Of a stretch of DNA of 64,000 bases, positions 55,201-64,000 are shown piece by piece. Origin of the DNA: Cyrtodaria siliqua. Taxonomy: Eukaryota; Mollusca; Bivalvia; Adapedonta; Hiatellidae. The DNA lies in assembly GCA_037043455.1 (NCBI GenBank), contig JAWPHD010001148.1, forward strand, positions 125,001 to 189,000, read 5' to 3'. A program made the translations under genes and the position numbers. The notes under the pieces are model-generated. The model was not told the origin of the DNA. It did not search any database and was given only the letters and a program-made list of their open reading frames with translations. Position 1 is the first letter of the stretch. Each line of letters begins with the position of its first letter.

Positions 55201-55312
55201 AGAAAAGATAGGAAGTGTACATAACTTCTATAATACCAGTATAGCACTACATTGTATAGACCCAGAAAAGAAAAGAAGCATAACTAGTTTAATACCAGTA
55301 TACCATTTACAT
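55201..55312 (+). repeat. 67-bp minisatellite, block 4
   Basis: Continues the array from the second TSD copy to the family A insertion. Confidence 0.85.
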
Positions 55313-56786
55313 AGCAGGCTTATGGGATGCCGAGTTGTCCGTCGTCCGTCCGTCGTCCGTCCGTCGTTAACTTTTGTCTCGTTAAGACGATAGGGCCTTC
55401 ATTTTTCATCCGATCTTTACTAAACTTTAACAGGTTGTTAATATCAATGAAAGCTCGGATGAGTTCGAAAACCAGCCACATCGGAAAAGTAACAGCGGAG
55501 TTATGGCCCTTGATTTAGTTAAAAATGCTATATTGCTATATTTTGCCTCGTTAAGACGATAGGGTCTTCATTTTTCATCCTATCTTTACCAAACTTTACC
55601 ACATTGTTAATATCAATGAAAGCTCAGACAAGTTCGAAAACAGCCAGATCGGACCAGTAACAGCAGAGTTATGGTCCTTGATTTAGTTAAAAATGCTATA
55701 TTTTGCCTCGTTAAGACAATAGGGTATTCTTTTTTCATCCTATCTTTACCAAACTTTACCACATTGTTAATATCAATGAAAGCTCAGACAAGTTCGAAAA
55801 ACAGCCAGATCGGACCAGTAACAGCAGAGTTATGGTCCTTGATTTAGTTAAAAATGCTATATTTTGCCTCGTTAAGACGATAGGGGCTTCATTGTTCATC
55901 CGATCTTTACCAATCTTTATCAGATTGTTGATATCAATGAAAGCTCGGACAAGTTCGAAAACCAGCCATATCGGATTAGTAAAAGTGGAGTTATGGCCCT
56001 TGATTTAGTTAAAAGTGCTATATTTTGCCTCGTTAAGACGATAGGGGCTTCATTGTTCATCCGATCTTTACCAAACTTTATCATATTGTTAATGCCGTTG
56101 AAAGCTCGAACATGTTCGAAAACCAGCCATATTGGACCAGTAACAGCGGAGTTAAGGCCCTTGATTTAGTTAAAAATGCTATATTTTGCCTCGTTAAGAC
56201 AATAGGGTCTTCATTTTTCATCCGATCTTTAGCAAACTTTATCAGATTGTTAATAACAATGAAAGCTCGATCAAGTTCGAAAAACATTCATATCGGACCA
56301 GAAACAGCGGAGTTATGGCCCTTGATTTAGTTCAAAATGATATATTTTGCCTCGGTAAGACGATAGGGCCTTCATTTTTCATCCGATCTTTACCAAACTT
56401 TATCAGATTGTTAATGTCTATGTAAGCTTGGTCAAGTTTGAAAACCAGCCAGATCGAACCATAAACAGCGGAGTTATGGCCCTTGATTTTGTTAAAAATG
56501 CTATAATTTGCCTAATCATACGATAGGGCCTTCATTTTGCATCTGATCTTTGCCAAACTTTAGCAGATTTTATGACTTTCTTTTTTACGATATTATTTTT
56601 ATTTATTTTTAAATTTTCTTATTTTTTTATTTTTTATTTATTTTTTTTAATTTTATTTTGCTTTTATTTATTTTTTGATTCATTTTTTAATTATTATTAT
56701 TATTTTTTTTTTTTTTTTTTTTTTTTTCATTAATTTTTTTATTATTTTTTTTTTTAATATTTATTGATTGATTTATTTTTTTCTTT

Positions 56787-56819
<33 letters not shown>

Positions 56820-57100
56820 CTCTATGTTGGACTAGTCGGACCAGTAACAGAGGAGTTATGGCTCTTGATTTAGTTAAACATGCCATATTTTGCCTCATTT
56901 ATACGGTAGGGCCTTCATTTTTCATCCGATCTTTACCAAACTTTACCAGATTCTTTAGTTATGGCCCATGATAAAATTAAAATGCTTTTTTTTTGCTCGG
57001 TTTTTCAAAAAAACTTAAATGGCAGTCAGTCGCTTCATTGATGTTATAAGAGCCATGTTAGCCAGTAGAGCGTCTACAGGCCCTCTTGGGCCTCTTGTTT
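55313..57100 (+). mobile_element. Family A element, copy 2, complete 3' end
   Basis: The head is GCTTATGGGATGCCGAGTTG then GTCCGTCGTCCGTCC. About eight core units of roughly 160 bp (TTCATCCGATCTTTACCAAA near 55396, 55574, 55735, 55896, 56057, 56217, 56377) run to about 56570. A T-rich stretch and a final unit follow. The 3' end is CCAGTAGAGCGTCTAC, a perfect hairpin AGGCCC-TCTT-GGGCCT (57078-57093) and CTTGTT. It sits inside the 67-bp minisatellite, with TAGCA on both sides as a possible short duplication. Confidence 0.85.
56570..56820. repeat. T-rich low-complexity tract
   Basis: Poly-T with TTTATTT variants lies between core units of the A element. Confidence 0.95.
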
Positions 57101-57304
57101 TATTGATAAATTGGTGAAATAAATAAATAATATCACATTAAAATGAAACTTTTAGTGCATTTTTATTTCATTTCATATGATGCCAGATATATGCCAAATG
57201 TCTTATTTTCATCGGTCAAAAAAAAAAGGGGACACCCCCTTCCCGCGCCCTTCCCCCATTTAGTCGTCCGCACTTTTGCCCCTACTCCTTAAAAAATTCC
57301 TGGG
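57101..57304. other. No gene seen
   Basis: AT-rich sequence, then a CCCCCTTCCCGCGCCCTTCC patch and CCTGGGGAAGGCCCTG. It lies between the A element and the resumed minisatellite and may belong to another insertion. Confidence 0.4.
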
Positions 57305-58070
57305 GAAGGCCCTGTAGCATATAAACCTAGAAAACAGGTAGCAGACGTAAATAGTATACCAGTGCCATAGCATAGACCCAGAAAACATACATAAGTAGTG
57401 TAATACCAGTATACCAGGGATATAGCATAGGCCCAGATAACATATCAAGCATATGTAATACCAGTATGCCAGTTCAACTTAGTATCGACCTAGAAAACAT
57501 AGGATGCATATATAACTAGTGTATTAACTGTTTATTAGTACATAGCATAGACCCAAAAACATTTAATAATATTAACAATATACCAGTGCCATAGTATATA
57601 CACAGAAAACAGAACGGATACATAACTAGAATAATACCAGTATGCCAGCGCATAGTATAGAATCAGAAAACATTGGAAGCATATATAACTAGTGTAATTC
57701 CAGTATACCATTGGCATAGCATAGACCCAGAAAACATAGGATGCATATGTAACTAGTGTAATACCAGTGTGCCACGGCCCAGTAACAGCATATACCTAGA
57801 AACATAGGACGCATATGTAACTAGTGTAATACCAGAGTGCCAGTAACATATCATAGACCCAGAAAGCATAGGAAGCATACATAACTAGTTCTTTGCCAAT
57901 GCCATAGCATAAACCCGGAAAACGTAGTTAGTATACGTAAAAGGTCTAATACTAGTAGGGAGCATGCATAACAGTGTAATACCATTATACCATTATATAG
58001 GATACACCCAGAAAACATAGGAAACATACCTAACCAGTTTAATACCAGTATACCAGTGCCATACCATAGA
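57305..58070 (+). repeat. 67-bp minisatellite, block 5
   Basis: CATAGACCCAGAAAACATAG and TAACTAGTGTAATACCAGT units, more diverged and with deletions. Minus-strand frames here are shadows. Confidence 0.88.
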
Positions 58071-58935
58071 TTGCATTTGGGGTCAAGGTCACTGTTACTA
58101 AAAATAGGAAAACGGTTTCTGCTCATTAACTTCAGTTAGGAATGAGATATTGGAATGAAACTTTATGGGTAGCTAGCTTACATGAAATGGTAGATTGGGA
58201 TTGCATTTACATGAAAAGAAAGCTTGGTATTGCATTTGGGGTCACTGGGGTCAAGGTCACTGTTAGTAAAAAATAGAAAAATGGTTTTTGCTCAGTAACT
58301 TCAGTTAGGAATGAGATATTGGAATGAAACTTTATGGGTAGCTAGCTTACATGATTTGGAAGATTCGGATTGCATTTGGTATCACTGTGGTCAAGGTGAA
58401 GGTCACTGCTAATAAAAATAGAAAAGTGGTTGTCTCTTAGTAACTTCAGTTAGGAATGAGATATTGGAAACTTTATGGGTAGGTAGCTTATATGAAAAAG
58501 AAGCTTAGGATTGCATTTGGTTTCACTGTGGTCAAGGTGAAGGCTAATAAAAATAGAAAAATGGTTGCCGCTCAGTAACTTCAGTTAGGAATGAGATATT
58601 GGAAACTTTATAGGTAGGTAGCTTATATGAAAAAGAAGCTTAGGATTGCATTTGGGGTCACTGGGGTTAAGGTCAAGGTCACTTCAGTTATGAATGAGAT
58701 GTTGGAATGAAACTTTATGGGTAGGTAGCTTTCAGATAGTTAATTAGGCATTATACGCTTCTAAATTTAACAAGCTACCTAATGCAGTAACACATTACAA
58801 TGCTGTTACGTAACATTATGCATTTACATGTTCATGTGTCACTTTATCTAAGGAGAAAATTAATTATCCTACAAAAAAACAACTTTTTTCACACTGACCG
58901 GTATGGGACATTGTATTGCATACAATACTTCTTGT
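58071..58935 (+). mobile_element. Family C element, copy 2 (5' truncated)
   Basis: Five or so units with TTCAGTTAGGAATGAGATAT and CTTTATGGGTAG, then GCTACCTAATGCAGTAAC, end in hairpin ATTGTATTGCATACAAT and ACTTCTTGTT. The AGCTCACC head of copy 1 is missing, and the 67-bp minisatellite runs directly into a core unit. Confidence 0.85.
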
Positions 58936-59270
58936 TTTATTTGACGTCAAACGTCGCCACCAGCAGCCACCTTTGTTTACACAAGTTATACTGGCTTTCA
59001 ATGAAAACACACTAGTAGATTATATTGGTGTTACATTTTATTGCTGAATTAATTTAAAATAATTTATAACAATATGTGCATATTTAGAAATTGAAGGATA
59101 TTAACCATTACAAGGACTGATTGTTAAAATCTCTTAAATATGGTGTATAATGTTCAATTGAAGTCGGACGGGTAGAAAACAAAGGTCACACATATTAATA
59201 CCGGGTATGTCTAGCATTTTAACATTGCTAGGAATTTATTCCGACATTACTTCATTCCAGTCTATAATAC
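58936..59270 (+). repeat. Duplicated flank of element C (copy 2)
   Basis: Collinear with 37216-37535. Confidence 0.85.
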
Positions 59271-60540
59271 AACAACTACAAATGACAGAAGCATCCACCG
59301 GGTTCCTGCAACAACTACAACAGGCAACAGTGAACGCTGGGTACCTAAAGCAACTACAACAGGAACAGTGTCCAGCGGGTAGCTACAAAAGCTATAACTG
59401 GCAGGAGTGTATACCCGGTACTTGCAACAACTACAACTGGCAGGATTGTCCACTGGGTACTTACAACAACTGCAACTTACGACTTTTCACCAGGTACCTA
59501 CAACAACTAAACCAGGCAGATGTTTCCACTGGGTACCTACAACAACTGCAGCATATAACTTTTCACCGGGTGCCTAGAACTAAACCAGGCAGATGTTTCC
59601 ACTGGGTACCTACAACAACTGCAACGTATGACTTTTCACCGGGTACCTACAACTAAATCAGGCAAATGTGTCCACTGGGTATCTACAACAACTGCAACAT
59701 ACGACTTTTCACCGTGTACCTACAACTAAACCAACCAGATGTGATCACCGGGTACCTGCAACGACTACAAGATACAACTTTTCACTGGGAACCAACAACT
59801 AAACCAGGCAAATGTGTCCACCGGGTATCGACAACAACTGCATCAGATGACTTTTCACCGTGTACCTTCAACTAAACCAGGCAGATGTGTCCACCAGGTA
59901 TTGACAACAACTGCAACATACGACTTTTCGCCAGGTTCCTAAAACTAAACCAGGCAAATGTGTCCACCGGGTATCGACAACAACTGCAACATATGACTTT
60001 TCACCGGGTACCAACAACTAAACCAACCAGATGTCTCCATTGGGTATCTACAACAACTACAACATACGACGTTTCACCAGGTACCAACAACTAAACCAGG
60101 CAGATGTGTCCACTACGTATCGACAACAACTGCAACATACAACTTTTCACTAGGTTCCTACAACTAAACCAGACAGATATGTCCACCGGGTATCAACAAC
60201 AACTGCAACATTCGACTTCACCAGGAACCTACAACTAAATCAGGCAAATGTGACCACTGGGTATCTACAACAACTGCAACATACGACTTTTCCCCATGTA
60301 CCTACAACTAAATCAGGCAAATGTGTCCACTGGGTATCTACAACAACTGTAACATACAACTTTCTACCGTGTACCTTCAACTAAACCAACCAGATGTGTC
60401 CACCGGGTATCTACAACAACTACAACATACGGCTTTTCACCAGTTACCAACAACTAAACCAGGCAGATGTCTCCACTGGGTACCAACAACAACTGCAACA
60501 TACAACTTTAAACCGGGTACCTACAAATAACCAGGCAGAG
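59271..60540 (+). repeat. TACAACAAC minisatellite, 39-bp then 73-bp units
   Basis: It starts with 39-bp units and changes to about fourteen 73-bp units (GTGTCCACTGGGTATCTAC, CAACTGCAACATACGACTTT, ACCTACAACTAAACCAGGCA). This is the uninterrupted counterpart of the 37.5-38.3-kb array. Frames of 60-149 codons exist but change frame with each indel. Confidence 0.92.
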
Positions 60541-63500
60541 TTGTGTCCACCGGGTACCTGCAACAACTACAAATGACAGAAGCAGTCACCGGGTTCCTGC
60601 AACAACTTCAACAGGCAACAGTGAACAATGGGGTACCTTAAAAAAACTACAGCAGGCAGCAAGAGTGTCCAGCGGGTACCTACAACAACTACAACAGGCA
60701 GAAGTGTCTACCAGGTACTTGCAACATCTACTGCTGGCATGAATGTCCACCGGGTACCTACAACAACTACAACATATGACTGATCTATGTTGTACCTACA
60801 ACAACTACAAGGGATGTCCTACGAGAACCTACACCACCGGGTACCTACAATTCACAACAATGTCCACCGTGTACTTGAAACAACTACAACTGGCAACAGT
60901 GAGCACTGGATACATACAACAACTTCAACTGACATCAGTGTCCACTGGGTACATACAACTGGTAACATTGTCCAATGGGTACCTTCAGTGACTACAACTG
61001 ACAACAGTGTCCACCGGGTACCTACAGCAACTATAATAGGCAACAATGAGCATACAACAACAACAAGAGGCAACAGTGAGCACCGTGTACCTACAACAGC
61101 ACTACAAGAGGCAATAGTAAGCACTGTGTACCTACACTACAAATGGCAACATTATCAATGTGTACCTACAGCAACTACAAGAGGTAACAATGAGCACCAC
61201 ATACCTACAATTACAAGAGGCAACAGTGAGCACCATGTAGCTACTACAACTACAAGAGACAACAGTGAGCACCATGTAGCTACTATAACTACAAGAGGTA
61301 ACAGTGAGCACCGTGTACCTACAACAACAACTAGCTACAATAACTACAAGAAGCAATAGTGAACACATGGTACCTACAACAGGCAACAGTGAGCACCAGA
61401 TACCTACAATAACTACAAGAAGCAATTGTGAACACCGGGTACCTAATCAGGCAACAATGAGCACCAGGTACCTACAATAACAAGAAGCAATAGTGAACAC
61501 AGGGTACCTGCAACAGGCACCAGTGATCACCAGGTACCTACAATTACTACCAGAAGCAAAAGTGAACACAGAACACCTGCATCTGGCAACTGAGCACCAG
61601 CTACCTACAGCAACTAGATGAGGCAGCCGTGAGCAACGCATACCTACAACAACTGAAACATGAAACAGTCATCGGGAACATACAACAGGCAACAGTGTTC
61701 ATCATAAACCTACAACAACTATACCTAGCAATGGTCCAATGGTCATTGCAACAGTAAGCCCTGGGAACCTACAAGTGGATAAAGTGTCCAACGGGTACCT
61801 ACAACATCTACAACAGGCAACAGTGAGCACAGGGTACCTACAACAACTTCAGCAGGCCACAGTGTCCATGGCGTACCTACAACAACACATGGGAACAGAG
61901 TCCACTGGGAACCTACAACTGTTAACTAGAAACAGTGAGCATCAGGTACCTACAATAGGCATTAGTGATCGCCGGTACCTAACACAACCTAACACAACTA
62001 CAACTGGCAGAGGTGTCAAGCGGGTAACTACAACTGACAAAAGTGTCCACCCGGAACCTACAACTCCAATTGACAATTCATCGGTTATCTACATCTGCAA
62101 CAGACAAAAGTGAGTACCGTGTACCTAGAACAACTCTAACACAGTAAACAGTGAGCACTGGATACCTACAAGTATTATAACTGGCAACAGTGTCCACAAG
62201 ATACCTACAGTAATTACAACAGGCAACATTGAGCACAGGGTTTGTACAACTCGTATCTGTGTAAACCTGGCACCTAAAACAACTAAAACAGGCAACAGTA
62301 AACACTGGGTATGTACAACTCGTATACAGAGACCTACACAACAACTACAACAGGCAACAGTGAGCTCTGGGTACCTACAGTGACTACAACTGACAACAGT
62401 GAGTACTGGTTACTTACAATTACTACAACTGACAACAGTGTCCACAGGGTACATTAAACTATTACAGGCAACAGTGAGAACCGGGTACCTAAACAACAGT
62501 GAGCCCTGGGTACAATAACTACAACTGACAACAGTGTCCACCAGGTATATGTAACAACTACAACTGGCAACAGTGAACACCAGTTACTTACAACTGGCAA
62601 CAGTGTCCACCGGATACCTACTACAACAGGGAACAGTGAGAACCGGGTATCTGCAGCAACAACAGTAGGCAACAGTGAGCACTGGGTACCTAAAACTGAC
62701 AATAGTGTCCACTGGGTACCTAAAGCAGCTACAGCAGGCAACAGTGAGCACAGGGTACCTACAACAACAACTAGCAGAAGTGTCAACCATTTCCAACAAC
62801 AACTACAACTGCAGAAGAGTCCGGCGGTAACATATAACAACAACAGGCAACAGTGATTACCGGGTACCTGCAACAACTACTACAGGCAACAATAAGGACA
62901 GGGTTCCTGCAACTGGCAACAGTGTCCACCGGTTACTTACAACTACAAATGGCAACAGTGTCGACTTGGTGCATACATCTAGCAACAATGTCCACCGGAT
63001 ACCTACTTCAACAATCAACAGTGAGCATCGGGTATCTACAGCAACTACAACAGGCTCTAAGTGGAATCAGTATCAACTGGGTACAACAACTACAACAGGC
63101 AACAGGGAGTACCAGTACCTAAAACTGTCGACAGTTTCCACCGGGTACCTATAACAACTACAACAGGCATGAGCATCGGGTATCTACAACAACTACAGCT
63201 GCCAACAGTGTCCACTTGGTACCTGTAACTGGTGTCAATGTGGTACCTACAATAACTACAGGCAACAATGAGCACTGGGTACCTATAACTAGCATCAGTG
63301 TCCACTGGGTACCTACAACAGGCAGACATGTCCACCCGGTACCTACAACATCTATAACTGACAGAAATGTCCACCGGGTACAATTAACAACTACAACAGG
63401 CAATGAGGACAACTGGCGACTGTGTCCACTGGGTTCCTACAACAAATACAACTGTCATCAGTGTCTATCGGGTACCTACAACAACAACTGCCCACAGTGT

Positions 63501-63560
63501 CTAGAATAAACATACAATGACTACAACTTGACCGTGTTCATCGGGTATCTACAACAACTA
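60541..63560 (+). repeat. 39-bp minisatellite, about 3 kb
   Basis: The consensus-like unit is GGGTACCTACAACAACTACA then ACAGGCAACAGTGAGCACC, with lengths of about 27-42 bp. Both strands have open frames because stops are rare in the unit. The longest, 60787-61359, has no domain. Confidence 0.92.
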
Positions 63561-63569
63561 CAGCTTGAG

Positions 63570-64000
63570 TACATTATGTGGAGTACTACTAATGGCGGAG
63601 TGACACAAGGGAGAAGATACACACTCTGGTGTATTGCTGATGTCGGGGTGACACAGAAGGTTGGAAATACACAATCCTGCTGATGTCTGGGTGACACAGA
63701 TGGGAGAAGATATACTCAATATGAAGTACTACTGATAGTTGGTTAACACAGAATGGAGAAAATACGCGCTTTGTGGAGTTCTACTTATGTCGGGATGACA
63801 CAGAAGGGAGAAGATTCACACTCTGATATATTGCTGATGTTGGTGATACAGATGGTTGGAGATACACACTATTTGGAGTACTTCTGATGTCGAGGTGCTT
63901 CAGAAGGGAGACGATGCACACTATGTGGAGTACTACTGATGTCAGGGTGACACAGAATTGAGAATATACACATTATTTGAAGTACTGCTGATATCTGGGT
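63570..64000 (+). repeat. About 50-bp minisatellite, cut by window end
   Basis: GGAGTACTACTGATGTC, GGGTGACACAGAAGGGAGAA and GATACACACT repeat at about 50-bp spacing, for about eight units. The array continues past the window. Confidence 0.9.

Noticed and set aside
60787..61359. A 190-codon Thr/His-rich protein
   Set aside because: It is a chance-open frame in the 39-bp minisatellite. The opposite strand is equally open over the same interval.

Overview
The window looks like AT-rich intergenic DNA from a marine invertebrate, most likely a bivalve mollusc. The basis is indirect: no long host ORFs; abundant non-LTR retrotransposon debris (three or four clades), a Penelope-like fragment and tRNA-derived SINEs; hAT-, pogo- and palindromic MITE-type DNA elements; and tandem-core repeats with GTCCGTC-rich heads and 'ttatggcccttga'-type units, which I associate with molluscan genomes. 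No host protein gene, rRNA gene, intact tRNA gene or CRISPR array could be supported. Most short ORFs are frames through repeats.

Layout. 0-7 kb: decayed LINE RT (minus, 1.6-2.3 kb), two copies of one SINE (2.8 and 4.7 kb), a 170-184-bp tandem repeat (3.5-4.2 kb), and a LINE inserted into an older LINE with a perfect 13-bp target-site duplication (5.6-6.7 kb). 7-14 kb: microsatellites, a Penelope-like RT remnant (7.8-8.7 kb), a 412-bp hAT MITE with a perfect 8-bp TSD (9.9-10.3 kb), and a 2.5-kb G-rich minisatellite (11.5-14.0 kb). 14.6-17.3 kb: a nearly complete but broken CR1/L2-like LINE (minus). 17.3-23.2 kb: quiet, with scattered inverted motifs. 23.2-28 kb: a MITE with perfect 121-bp arms, a 3-kb TIR element containing a second TIR element, and a SINE between direct repeats.

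28-64 kb is a repeat landscape built on a duplicated backbone. The same order of repeats (element B, element A, element C, TACAACAAC minisatellite) occurs at about 29.9-38.3 kb and again at 49.2-60 kb, each copy with its own later insertions. In the first copy the minisatellite is interrupted by an 8.9-kb satellite of 21 units (about 455 or 388 bp). Each unit carries a tRNA-Val(CAC)-like SINE head, so a SINE appears to have become a satellite. The second copy has a 67-bp minisatellite broken by a LINE with one nonsense codon, a tRNA-Ser-like SINE with a perfect 14-bp TSD, the A array and an unexplained 0.47-kb segment. The right end holds long 73-, 39- and about 50-bp minisatellites.

The most general new signal is a shared architecture. 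Several otherwise unrelated families end in a short hairpin followed closely by TCTTGTT, and several begin with a hairpin followed by a GTCCGTC-type run. This suggests one mobilisation mechanism, possibly Helentron-like rolling-circle, acting on different tandem cores. All family names rest on recognised motifs, not on database searches.
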